Source: an uncultured Myroides sp.
Lineage (GTDB): Bacteria; Bacteroidota; Bacteroidia; Flavobacteriales; Flavobacteriaceae
Assembly: GCA_913777665.1 (NCBI GenBank)
Contig: CAJYTF010000059.1
Coordinates: forward strand, 1 to 44,673
Direction: 5' to 3'
DNA length: 44,673 nucleotides
Under the pieces are notes generated by a model. It had not been told where the DNA came from. It saw only the letters and a list, made by a program, of their open reading frames with translations, and did no database searches. Below are positions 19,816-28,116 of the stretch, piece after piece. The position numbers and the translations under genes are program-made. Every line of letters starts with the position of its first letter. Within the stretch, counting starts at the first letter, position 1.

Positions 19816-22800
19816 TTATTTTACCGATGAATTACGTTTCGCCTCTTCTGACTTAATTTTTGCCAACTCTGTTTTAGCTTCTGTAACAACATCTGCAAAT
19901 TCGGTTGCATTTGTAACTACGCTTTCTAAAATGTAAGTTGCCTGGTAACTGTCTTTTAACTGATAGAAGTTCTTCGCCAGTAAAACCAGTCCTTTAGCGT
20001 TGTAATACTTGTAAGCCGCATATTCTTTCACCAATTTTTCTACTGTTTTGTTAGAAGCATCGTACTTTTTTTCGGCATTTTTAAAATAAGCATCGTAATA
20101 TAATGCCTCGGCTTTTAATTCACCTGTACCAATGGTATTTAACTGTTCGTACAATTTACGAGCGGTTGCGGTATCGTTGTTTTTAATGGCAACTCGGGCG
20201 CTTATTGCAGTAGCATCGGCTTTAATACGTTTGTCAACTTTAGAATTTGCAGCTAAAATATTTGCATATTTTGCAGCAGTTGCTATATCGCCTTCATCGA
20301 AAGCAGCTTTCATTAAGTTAGCTTGTGCAAACAATTTGTTGGTATCGTTACTTGCATCGGCCTCTAACTGCGTTAAAATACGTTTTGCATTTGCCTTGTC
20401 TTTTTCGGTTAGATACATGTTGGCCAAACGTACCAAACTTTGCTCGGTATATTCCGATTTCCCTCGCTTGATTACATTTTCGTAACTGCTTTTTGCATCG
20501 CTTACATTATTTTTTGCGTAATTAATTTCGGCAATATTAAAGTGTGCTTTGGTTGCATGTAAACCATTTGGATAATTCGCGATATAATCCTTCAGGCTTT
20601 TTAAAGCGGCATCGTTATTATTTTGTGCCATTTGATTTTCTGCCGAAGTATATACATCATTTTCCAATTCGGCTGTAGAAATATCAACAAAATCTAAACC
20701 TTTCACCCAAGCAGCAAATTCATTCGATCTGCCTGTATCCAAATACGCAATTCGGGCATTTTGAACCGCTTCAATGGCATCTTGCGATCCCGGATAATCG
20801 TTCACAACTTTCTTAAATCGTTCAATAGCCTTGTCTTCATCGTTCGCGTTAATGTACACAACACCCTGGCGTAAAATGGCTTTTGATGCCAAATTCGACT
20901 TTGGATAATTCGTCAATAACTGATTGAATGTTTCAATAGCCTTGCTGGTTTGATTACTGTTGGCATACGTGCTTCCCAATTCGTAGTAAGCATCATCTAC
21001 CAAACTTGATGATTTATAGTTTGATATAAATTTCTGTAATTCTTCTATTTTCGTCGGATTCTTATCGACAAATCCATAAGAAACCGCCTTTTGAAACGCT
21101 GCATAATCTTTGTAAGACGAGTTGCTGTTTAGTATGGAATTATACATTTCCATAGCCGGCCAATATTGCTTTGTAACAAAATAACCATCTGCCAAACGAA
21201 GCGTTGCATCGGTTTTCTTGGCGTCGTCTTTAACAACACTTAAATAGCTTTTAAAATGCGTATTAGCGTTGCTGTAATTTTTTAATTTATAAGCTGCGTA
21301 ACCCAAATTGTATTCGGCACTTTTAAATTCCGGCGTGTTTTGAGCTTGTGGCAATTGCTTAAACGTAGTAAATGTTTGGTACGCATCGCTAAAACGATTT
21401 AACGCATATTCGCTTTCACCTCGCCAGTACGTTGCACGCGCCACATATTTGTTATCTTGACGTTCGGCAATCGATTTATTGAACATTCCGTTTGCTAAAC
21501 TGAATTTACCTTCATTAAAATATTCTACACCTCGATAAAAAGTAACTTTTTGATACGCTGCTTTGTTCAAAGGCGTTCTGTTCGATTCTAAAACTTCTAA
21601 TGCTGCTTGATAATTTTTTGTTGATATATAAGAATCTACCAATAAATCGTTCAATTCAGCTTTGTAAGGAGTTTCGGGATATTTTACCAAAAAATCGGTT
21701 ATAACTTCAGGGACACTTTTGTATGGATTTCCGATATCGTAACTTAACTTGGCATAATTTGCAAAAGCATCTTCTTGAATTTTTGCAGAAAAAGTCATTT
21801 CAGAAGCATTCTTAAAAGCATTCAAAGCCTGTGTTTTTTGACCTAATTTCAGATAACTTTCACCTAAGTGATAATAAGCGTTTTGAGCCACAGCATCTTT
21901 CCCTCCAATAATTTTATTGAATTCAGAAACAGCTTTATCATAATCTTTCTGCTGATAATACGAATATCCCAATTGATAAAAATCTACGTTGCTTAATTTG
22001 CCGTTTTTACCTTCGTAAGCCAATAAATATGGTAACGCTTTATCGTATTGTTTTAGGTTGAAATAACTTTCACCGATGATTTTAGATAATTCTGATTTTT
22101 CTGCTTCGGTTGACTTAGGCATTTGCGCCAAACCTTCTTCTACAGCTTTATCAAAATTTCCGCTTTTAAACTGCATATCGGCTTTGTAATAGCCCATGCG
22201 TTCCTGGTATTTTTCTACCGATTCTACATTTGCAAAATATTCGTTTGCTTGTGTATAATCGTTATTTGCATAAGAAATGTATCCTAAATAATATTTTGCC
22301 TGATTGCCATAAGTTCCTTCTAAATCAACTTTTTCAAGATAATTTTTGGCTTTATTGTTTTCCTTTTTGCTGAAATACGCGTATCCTTTTTGAAAATTGA
22401 TACGGTCTTTATCAGCCGGACTTAAAATATCTTCATTGATTTTTTCGGCATAACGCAATGCTTGATCGTAATCACCTTGAGAAAAATAGAAATTACTTAC
22501 ATCGATATACGCTTGTGCCTGCTTGCTGCTTGTAGGATAATCATAAATAAACTGACTGATTTTTTGTTCGGCTCCCGGTTGACCTAATCTAATAGCACAA
22601 TTTGCACTGTAATAAGCACTTTCTGCCTGAATTTCGTCGTTATTATTTTTGATTTTGGTTTTATCGAACAAAATTTGTGCTACGGCATATTGTTGTTCGT
22701 TGTAAAGATTTACGGCGTCGTAAAAATCTTTATTTTCTTGAGTGTAATTGTATGATTGCTGTGCCTGTACAGATAACCCGCCCAACAAAAACGATAAATA

Positions 22801-22824
22801 TAGAAAATGATTCGCTTTTCGCAT
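19816..22824 (-). CDS. Periplasmic tetratricopeptide-repeat protein, large
   Basis: This 1002-residue protein starts at the ATG at 22824, giving MRKANHFLYLSFLLGGLSVQA then QQSYNY, a clear signal peptide. An in-frame start at 22848 falls in the -7 box and is rejected. Nearly the whole mature protein is TPR helices of ~34-36 residues (for example YYLGYISYANNDYTQANEYF, YELGSTYANSNQTSKAIETF and QLLTNYPKSNLASKAI), in the YbgF/BamD-like style. Such proteins are scaffolds for envelope complexes. Its partner is probably the barrel protein encoded just downstream. Relatives in flavobacteria are common and often essential-looking, but I cannot name a pathway. Confidence 0.8.
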   Translation of the reverse strand: MRKANHFLYLSFLLGGLSVQAQQSYNYTQENKDFYDAVNLYNEQQYAVAQILFDKTKIKNNNDEIQAESAYYSANCAIRLGQPGAEQKISQFIYDYPTSSKQAQAYIDVSNFYFSQGDYDQALRYAEKINEDILSPADKDRINFQKGYAYFSKKENNKAKNYLEKVDLEGTYGNQAKYYLGYISYANNDYTQANEYFANVESVEKYQERMGYYKADMQFKSGNFDKAVEEGLAQMPKSTEAEKSELSKIIGESYFNLKQYDKALPYLLAYEGKNGKLSNVDFYQLGYSYYQQKDYDKAVSEFNKIIGGKDAVAQNAYYHLGESYLKLGQKTQALNAFKNASEMTFSAKIQEDAFANYAKLSYDIGNPYKSVPEVITDFLVKYPETPYKAELNDLLVDSYISTKNYQAALEVLESNRTPLNKAAYQKVTFYRGVEYFNEGKFSLANGMFNKSIAERQDNKYVARATYWRGESEYALNRFSDAYQTFTTFKQLPQAQNTPEFKSAEYNLGYAAYKLKNYSNANTHFKSYLSVVKDDAKKTDATLRLADGYFVTKQYWPAMEMYNSILNSNSSYKDYAAFQKAVSYGFVDKNPTKIEELQKFISNYKSSSLVDDAYYELGSTYANSNQTSKAIETFNQLLTNYPKSNLASKAILRQGVVYINANDEDKAIERFKKVVNDYPGSQDAIEAVQNARIAYLDTGRSNEFAAWVKGLDFVDISTAELENDVYTSAENQMAQNNNDAALKSLKDYIANYPNGLHATKAHFNIAEINYAKNNVSDAKSSYENVIKRGKSEYTEQSLVRLANMYLTEKDKANAKRILTQLEADASNDTNKLFAQANLMKAAFDEGDIATAAKYANILAANSKVDKRIKADATAISARVAIKNNDTATARKLYEQLNTIGTGELKAEALYYDAYFKNAEKKYDASNKTVEKLVKEYAAYKYYNAKGLVLLAKNFYQLKDSYQATYILESVVTNATEFADVVTEAKTELAKIKSEEAKRNSSVK

Positions 22825-22845
22825 TTCAACTATTTTTTTAAGTAC

Positions 22846-22853
22846 CAAATATA
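22846..22853 (-). promoter_or_regulatory. Putative -7 box of the TPR gene
   Basis: On the minus strand this reads TATATTTG (exact TAnnTTTG), 21 bases before the ATG at 22824. It overlaps the alternative ATG at 22848, which supports the shorter protein. No good -33 is seen. Confidence 0.5.
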
Positions 22854-22936
22854 TTAAAATATCATAATATTATTGTAACGCTTTATATGAATATTAATTG
22901 TTTAAATGGCTTATTTTATAAATATTAGGAGAAATG

Positions 22937-22967
22937 AAAAAGCAACCACGAAATTTGGTTGCTTTTT
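22937..22967 (-). terminator. Intrinsic terminator of the secreted-protein pseudogene
   Basis: A 12-bp stem AAAAAGCAACCA / TGGTTGCTTTTT with a short loop and flanking A/T tracts, 21 bases past the stop at 22988. It would also stop plus-strand transcription. Confidence 0.8.
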
Positions 22968-22987
22968 TTGTTTTATGCTTTAGAGAA

Positions 22988-23804
22988 TTATTTGATTAAA
23001 CCATTTTCTAAAGCATACGCAGTAATCATAATTGCAAGATCATCCATGCTTAAAGACATATTCTTCCTTGAATTAGAACCTGAAATTTCGTAAACCTTGT
23101 CATTATTAAACAACAATTGGTTATTAACTGTTTTATAGGTTTTACCTGCAAAATTTACATTTGATTTTAAACTGTGCCAAACGCCAACTATATTGTGTTT
23201 TAAGTTCTGATCGATATTATAAATTTCGTACAAATAATTTACACCGTTATCATCGGTTTTTCTTTTGAAAGATCCAATAATCTTACGGTCTTTTAAGATA
23301 TTACCTTCTTTATCAAAGTCTAATCTGGCATCTTTAAACAATGTTATTAAACGCTCTTTTTCTTTATTAACGTCTGCCGCACTATTTTTAAGTTCTTCTT
23401 TAACATTAAGATTAGTATCTAACATTGTAGCTACAACTGAAGTGTCAACTCCCTCTGGTGTAAATAATTTATATTCCCCTAAAGTAAAATCAATTAAAAA
23501 CTTTTTTTCTAATGAAAGCGGACTCTTCTTGCTTTTTATTGTATAAAGAAACCGATTTTGATTCATCTGCAGAAAATACTTCATAGTAAACCTTTCTACT
23601 ATTTTCATTAATCACATGAATATTAGGTTCAATTTTTACGATAACATTTCCGTTTAGATCTGATATCGTGTAGAGCCTTTTCTTTTCTTCAAATTTTGCT
23701 ATTTCTTTATTATCGAATAGAATTTTATCTTTTTTAGTTTTGATATCCTATGCATAAATACTAACACTTAATAGAGTAAGCACAATTAAAATAAAGTTTT
23801 TCAT
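22988..23804 (-). pseudogene. Secreted protein gene broken by a nonsense codon and a frameshift
   Basis: Reading from the ATG at 23804, the frame gives MKNFILIVLTLLSVSIYA, a perfect signal peptide. A TAG then stands exactly where Bacteroidota secreted proteins usually have CAG (Gln after ..YA). The same frame continues as coding-like sequence (DIKTKKDKILFDNKEIAKF, DLNGNVIVKIEP, KVYYEVFSADE) to near 23500. There, at a run of seven A (minus strand), it must shift by one base to join KKFLIDFTLGEYKLF and run to the stop at 22988. The span is 817 bases, one more than a multiple of three, which fits a single-base insertion. The downstream part alone is open for 206 codons from 23608 but would lack a signal peptide. 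The function of the intact form is unknown. Two independent lesions favour a real pseudogene, but assembly error in the homopolymer is possible. Confidence 0.75.
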
Positions 23805-23935
23805 TTTTAATTTTGATTTAATAAATTCTACACAAAACTATTTTTTTGATTTATAATCAACTCATTGAATTAATTCTACATTTTTAAGGTAATCATAAAA
23901 AAGCAATCATTTTCTTGGTTACTTTTTGCTTTTAG

Positions 23936-23970
23936 AAACCTTTCCAAAGTTTTAAACTTTGAAAAGGTTT
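23936..23970. repeat. Long imperfect palindrome / hairpin in intergenic DNA
   Basis: The arms AAACCTTT-C-CAAAGTTT and AAACTTTG-A-AAAGGTTT pair over ~16 bp around a 2-nt centre, followed by T-rich sequence on the plus strand. It lies between the pseudogene promoter region and the small membrane-protein gene. It is probably a terminator remnant; no plus-strand gene ends here. Confidence 0.6.
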
Positions 23971-24045
23971 TCTTTACATTTTGTTCTTAAATAATATCAA
24001 AATAACTATATGTATAACATACACTTGTAAATTATTTTAAAAAAT

Positions 24046-24080
24046 AAAAAAATCCTTTTCGGTATGAAAAGGATTTTTTT
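24046..24080 (-). terminator. Intrinsic terminator of the 52-residue membrane protein gene
   Basis: A ~14-bp stem (AAAAAATCCTTTTC / GAAAAGGATTTTTT) with a 5-nt loop GGTAT, 13 bases past the stop at 24094. Confidence 0.85.
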
Positions 24081-24093
24081 GTTACATAATTAT

Positions 24094-24252
24094 TTATGCA
24101 TTCTTTTTAGCTTTTTTCTCTTTCATTAAATCAATTGCCCCACCTGTAGCCCAGTATAAAACAAAGCTGATAAGGAAAATCATTAACCAAAAACCCATGG
24201 TCATAATTGTTAAACCAATGATAAAAGCTATAAATTGTTGAAATTCAAACAT
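24094..24252 (-). CDS. Small membrane protein of unknown function
   Basis: This 52-residue protein starts at the ATG at 24252 (MFEFQQFIAFIIG). A longer reading from 24315 is rejected because it starts inside the promoter -33 box. One long hydrophobic segment (about 8-38) may form one or two helices, ending WATGGAIDL and a very basic tail KEKKAKKNA that should stay in the cytoplasm. It is monocistronic, with a good promoter and a strong terminator, which argues that this very small gene is real. I recognise no family. Confidence 0.65.
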   Translation of the reverse strand: MFEFQQFIAFIIGLTIMTMGFWLMIFLISFVLYWATGGAIDLMKEKKAKKNA

Positions 24253-24281
24253 GATTCCGGAATTTTGTGTGTATACAGTTA

Positions 24282-24312
24282 CAAAGATAGAACGAAACTT
24301 TAACAACCCAAA
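24282..24312 (-). promoter_or_regulatory. Promoter of the small membrane protein gene
   Basis: On the minus strand TTTG (24312-24309), 19 bases, TATCTTTG (24289-24282), a full Bacteroidota promoter match. It fixes the start codon at 24252. Confidence 0.7.
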
Positions 24313-24406
24313 CAAAATTCATAATAAATTCTAAAAATTCCATCATAAACCAAATAAGCAAGTATTTTTTTATACCTTTATTTATATTAATTATAAATAA
24401 CAACAA

Positions 24407-25804
24407 ATGGAATATAGAATTGAAACCGATACTATGGGCGAAGTAAAAGTACCTGCCGATAAATATTGGGGCGCGCAAACAGAACGCTCACGCAACAACT
24501 TTAAAATTGGCAATGCCGCTTCAATGCCTTTAGAAATTATAAAAGGTTTTGCTTATTTAAAAAAAGCAGCGGCTTACGCCAATTATGATTTAGGCGTTTT
24601 ACCGATTGAAAAAAGAGAGGCGATTGCCACTGTATGCGATGAAATTTTAGCCAATAAATTAAACGATCAGTTTCCTTTGGTTATATGGCAAACAGGTTCG
24701 GGCACGCAATCAAACATGAACCTTAACGAAGTTATCGCCAATCGAGCACAAGTTTTAGCAGGATTTAAAATTGGAGAAGGCGAATCGGTTTTAAAAGCAA
24801 ACGATGATGTAAACAAATCGCAATCATCAAATGACACTTATCCAACAGGCATGCACATTGCAGCTTACAAAGCCGTTGTTGAAGTAACAATTCCGGGTGT
24901 TGAACAATTACGCGATACGTTAGCTAAAAAAGCATCCGAATTTATGAATGTCGTTAAAATTGGTCGTACCCATTTAATGGATGCTACTCCGCTAACATTA
25001 GGTCAGGAAATATCGGGCTATGTGGCACAATTAAATTACGGTATAAAAGCGGTAAAAAACACATTGAGCCATTTATCAGAAATTGCTTTAGGCGGAACCG
25101 CAGTTGGGACAGGTTTAAACACTCCGGCTGGTTACGATGTTTTGGTAGCGAAATATATTGCCGAATTTACAGGACATCCGTTCGTAACTGCCGAAAATAA
25201 ATTTGAAGCTTTGGCAGCACACGATGCTATTGTAGAAACACACGGCGCTTTAAAGCAATTGGCTGTTTCATTAAATAAAATTGCAAACGATATCCGTATG
25301 TTAGCATCAGGTCCGCGTTCGGGAATCGGCGAAATATTAATTCCTGAAAACGAACCGGGATCATCAATCATGCCTGGAAAAGTCAACCCTACGCAATGTG
25401 AAGCATTAACTATGGTTGCCGCTCAAGTTATGGGCAACGACGTTGCCATTACTATTGGCGGCACTCAAGGTCATTATGAATTAAACGTTTTTAAACCTTT
25501 AATGGCTGCAAACTTTTTGCAATCGGCTCGATTATTAGGCGATGCTTGTATATCTTTTGATGAACATTGTGCTCAGGGAATTGAACCAAATTATGATCGA
25601 ATTAAAGAATTGGTAGATAATTCACTGATGTTAGTTACAGCTTTAAACACAAAAATTGGCTATTACAAAGCAGCCGAAATTGCTCAAACGGCACATAAAA
25701 ATAATTCTACTTTAAAAGAAACAGCAATTGCTTTAGGTTATGTAACTGCCCAAGAATTTGACGAATGGGTAAAACCGGAAGAAATGGTGGGTAGTTTGAA
25801 GTAA
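24407..25804 (+). CDS. fumC: Fumarate hydratase, class II
   Basis: This 465-residue enzyme interconverts fumarate and malate in the TCA cycle. It is a homotetramer of the fumarase/aspartase superfamily without an Fe-S cluster. Substrate-site motifs are all present: [10 protein letters not shown] (96-105), SSNDTYPT (140-147), [10 protein letters not shown] (186-195, with the catalytic-type His189) and the flexible signature loop [11 protein letters not shown] (318-328, catalytic Ser319). Aspartase shares the loop, but the [14 protein letters not shown] stretch and the length favour FumC. The gene is monocistronic: it diverges from the small membrane-protein gene and ends in its own terminator. 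Confidence 0.95.
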   Translation: MEYRIETDTMGEVKVPADKYWGAQTERSRNNFKIGNAASMPLEIIKGFAYLKKAAAYANYDLGVLPIEKREAIATVCDEILANKLNDQFPLVIWQTGSGTQSNMNLNEVIANRAQVLAGFKIGEGESVLKANDDVNKSQSSNDTYPTGMHIAAYKAVVEVTIPGVEQLRDTLAKKASEFMNVVKIGRTHLMDATPLTLGQEISGYVAQLNYGIKAVKNTLSHLSEIALGGTAVGTGLNTPAGYDVLVAKYIAEFTGHPFVTAENKFEALAAHDAIVETHGALKQLAVSLNKIANDIRMLASGPRSGIGEILIPENEPGSSIMPGKVNPTQCEALTMVAAQVMGNDVAITIGGTQGHYELNVFKPLMAANFLQSARLLGDACISFDEHCAQGIEPNYDRIKELVDNSLMLVTALNTKIGYYKAAEIAQTAHKNNSTLKETAIALGYVTAQEFDEWVKPEEMVGSLK

Positions 25805-25826
25805 TTCAAATCGATCTATAAAATAA

Positions 25827-25865
25827 AAAACAGTTCTTAATCATTATTAAGGACTGTTTTCTTTT
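25827..25865 (+). terminator. Intrinsic terminator of fumC
   Basis: A 15-bp stem (AAAACAGTTCTTAAT / ATTAAGGACTGTTTT, one G-U pair) with a 4-nt loop, then CTTTTT. Confidence 0.85.
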
Positions 25866-25885
25866 TAAGATGATGCGATCTTTAA

Positions 25886-25912
25886 TTGTATCAAAAAATA
25901 GTTTTAAATTTG
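25886..25912 (+). promoter_or_regulatory. Putative promoter of murF
   Basis: TAAATTTG at 25905-25912 matches TAnnTTTG. TTG at 25886-25888 is 16 bases upstream, slightly short for the -33 element. The murF ATG is at 25952. Confidence 0.5.
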
Positions 25913-25951
25913 CATCAATCAGTAAAAAGTCAACTAACGACTTTATTTTTT

Positions 25952-27241
25952 ATGGAAATATTTGAACTTTATTCTATATACAATCAATGTAACGGCGTAA
26001 GTACCGATACACGAAACATCAACGAAAACAGTCTTTTTTTCGCATTGAAAGGAGCTAATTTCAACGCAAACGATTTTGCAATGCAAGCCTTAGAAAATGG
26101 AGCTGCATTCGCTGTGGTTGACGATAAAAACTTAAAGAAACTAGACAACAACAAACTAATTGTTGTAGACGATGTTCTTAAAACCCTACAAGATTTAGCC
26201 GCTTTTCATAGATTTCACATAGGTTTACCGGTAATTGCGCTAACAGGAAGCAACGGAAAAACAACCAGCAAAGAATTATTGCACGCTGTTTTAAGTACAA
26301 AATATAATACGATTGCAACAATCGGAAATTTAAATAATCACATTGGAGTTCCGCTGACTTTATTACGTTTAACAGAAGAAACCGATTTGGCAATTATCGA
26401 AATGGGTGCCAATCATCAGAAAGAAATTGAACTTTTATGTACAATTGCACAACCCGATTTTGGTTTCATTACAAATTTTGGCCGTGCACACTTAGAAGGT
26501 TTCGGCGGAATTGAAGGTGTTATTAAAGGCAAAAGCGAAATGTATGATTACTTACAAAATAACAACAAAACAATTTTCGTAAATTTTGATGATGCTATTC
26601 AAACAGATAAAACTTCAAACAGTACTCGTTTTGGATTTTCAATAGAAAATAACTCGTTGGCAAACATTCAAATTACAAATGCGAATGCACAACCAATGGC
26701 AACAGTTGAAGTAAATGGTATTGAAATAAAATCTAACCTTACCGGATTATACAACATTCCAAACATCGCTTTTGCAGTCACAATCGGTCAATATTTTAAT
26801 ATTTCTTTAGAAAATATAAAAGAAGCTATAGAAAATTATACTCCACAAAATAATCGTTCGCAGTGGACAAAAATAAACGATAAAAATATTTTATTAGACG
26901 CCTACAATGCAAACCCAAGCAGTATGCAGGTTGCCATCGAAAATTTCAGACAACTAAATAATCCTTCTAAATTAATGATCTTAGGAGATATGTTTGAACT
27001 AGGAAATGAGTCAGATAACGAACATTTGCAAACAATAAATCAGGTAATAGAAACAAAGATCCCAACGATATTTATTGGTGAACATTTCTTTAAGGCTCAG
27101 TTAAAAAATGATAATGTTCAATATTTTGAAAATATACAAGATTTATTTACTCAGTTAAAAGAAGCTCAAGTTACTCAAGAATTACTTTTAATAAAAGGAT
27201 CTCGTGGAATGGCTTTGGAACGTATTCTTGAAAAATTATAA
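25952..27241 (+). CDS. murF: UDP-N-acetylmuramoyl-tripeptide--D-alanyl-D-alanine ligase
   Basis: This 429-residue Mur ligase adds D-Ala-D-Ala to the UDP-MurNAc-tripeptide, the last cytoplasmic step of peptidoglycan precursor synthesis. The start at 25952 (MEIFELYSIYNQCNGVSTDTR) is preferred over a TTG at 25886, which lies in the promoter. The N-terminal substrate domain has VSTDTRNI and LFFALKG. The ATPase domain has TGSNGKTT (98-105), then NNHIGVPLTLL, and EMGANHQKEIELL with the Mg ligand Glu. The C-terminal domain begins near YNANPSSM. It is somewhat shorter than enterobacterial MurF (~450) and sits outside any mur/fts cluster, as usual in flavobacteria. Confidence 0.9.
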   Translation: MEIFELYSIYNQCNGVSTDTRNINENSLFFALKGANFNANDFAMQALENGAAFAVVDDKNLKKLDNNKLIVVDDVLKTLQDLAAFHRFHIGLPVIALTGSNGKTTSKELLHAVLSTKYNTIATIGNLNNHIGVPLTLLRLTEETDLAIIEMGANHQKEIELLCTIAQPDFGFITNFGRAHLEGFGGIEGVIKGKSEMYDYLQNNNKTIFVNFDDAIQTDKTSNSTRFGFSIENNSLANIQITNANAQPMATVEVNGIEIKSNLTGLYNIPNIAFAVTIGQYFNISLENIKEAIENYTPQNNRSQWTKINDKNILLDAYNANPSSMQVAIENFRQLNNPSKLMILGDMFELGNESDNEHLQTINQVIETKIPTIFIGEHFFKAQLKNDNVQYFENIQDLFTQLKEAQVTQELLLIKGSRGMALERILEKL

Positions 27242-27270
27242 AATACTTTTATTTAAAAAATTTATTATAA

Positions 27271-27309
27271 AAAATCTTCGAAAAGTATATAAACTATCGA
27301 AGGTTTTTA
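27271..27309. terminator. Bidirectional terminator between murF and the CarboxypepD_reg-like gene
   Basis: An 11-bp stem (AAAATCTTCGA / TCGAAGGTTTT, one mismatch or wobble) with a 15-nt A/T loop and T tracts on both sides. It lies between convergent genes ending at 27241 and 27316. Confidence 0.65.
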
Positions 27310-27315
27310 TTACCC

Positions 27316-28032
27316 TTATTTCCCTAACTTATAATTATCATAACACTCATTCACAGCTGTAAAAATTTGGTAATCGTTTGCGGTGTAAATGAATCGTTCG
27401 GAATGATTACAGCGTTGCAGCATTTTTACAATATCTTCTTTTGAAATATTTAATAAAGCAGAAACCATTTCACGATCGTATTTTTTCTTCATTACTTCAA
27501 TAAGTTCCACTTCTTTACGAATCTGGTTAATCTTTTTAGTTTCGCGCGAATTTCGTTTCATGGCGTTGTAAATACCATTTATCGGGTTTAGTCCGCTGTT
27601 GTAACTTGTAGAAAAACCTGTAGCCGAAAAATCGCGATAATACGGGTAATCAGCTAAAGCAATAAGTTTGGTATCAACAGATAAAATTCCGGTCAGTTTC
27701 AAGGTATTAATCACAACCTCATCTAAAACGGTAGAAAGATCTTTAATATAGATATTCATCTTTCCTTCTTTATACCAATCGTTGGTAACTTTTATTTTTA
27801 AGGAACGAAATCCTTCTGAAGAAATATGTAAGGTATCGTTAACGTTTGCAAGAATTGTAAAAGTTCCGTCGGTTTCGGTTTGTGCAACTTTCAACGAATT
27901 CAAATTCACAATATTTGCCTTGCTTTCGGGTGCATAACTTAATTCGCTATAAACTATTCCTTTAATATTTTTTTCCTGTGCAAAAACTGATATTGAAAAT
28001 AGTGTAAAAAGTAAAACTGCAAAATATCTCAT
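27316..28032 (-). CDS. Secreted protein with CarboxypepD_reg-like domain
   Basis: This 238-residue protein starts at the ATG at 28032 (MRYFAVLLFTLFSISVFA, cut before Gln19). A TTG seven codons upstream is not needed. Residues 22-110 form a carboxypeptidase regulatory-like beta-sandwich (IKGIVYSELSY, SLKVAQTETDGTFTI, NDTLHISSEGFRSLKIKV). This is the domain Bacteroidota attach to SusC/TonB receptors, here ending in LDEVVINTLKLTG, reminiscent of a SusC-type linker. The remaining ~125 residues are helical and charged (SRETKKINQIRKEVELIEVM). No barrel follows, so it is a stand-alone periplasmic or outer-membrane-associated protein of unknown role. Confidence 0.7.
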   Translation of the reverse strand: MRYFAVLLFTLFSISVFAQEKNIKGIVYSELSYAPESKANIVNLNSLKVAQTETDGTFTILANVNDTLHISSEGFRSLKIKVTNDWYKEGKMNIYIKDLSTVLDEVVINTLKLTGILSVDTKLIALADYPYYRDFSATGFSTSYNSGLNPINGIYNAMKRNSRETKKINQIRKEVELIEVMKKKYDREMVSALLNISKEDIVKMLQRCNHSERFIYTANDYQIFTAVNECYDNYKLGK

Positions 28033-28050
28033 ATGGTTTTTAGTATGCAC

Positions 28051-28058
28051 CAAAAATA
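28051..28058 (-). promoter_or_regulatory. Putative -7 box of the CarboxypepD_reg-like gene
   Basis: On the minus strand this reads TATTTTTG (TAnnTTTG), 18 bases before the ATG. No clear -33 was found. Confidence 0.4.
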
Positions 28059-28116
28059 ATGGATATTTTGCAGTTTTAGTTATTTATTTTGTAAATATTA
28101 ACAACTAATGCTAGTA

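Noticed and set aside
22988..23608. Treating the 206-codon reading as an intact gene
   Set aside because: It starts in the middle of a longer coding region read in another frame and lacks the signal peptide encoded upstream; a broken gene explains the data better.
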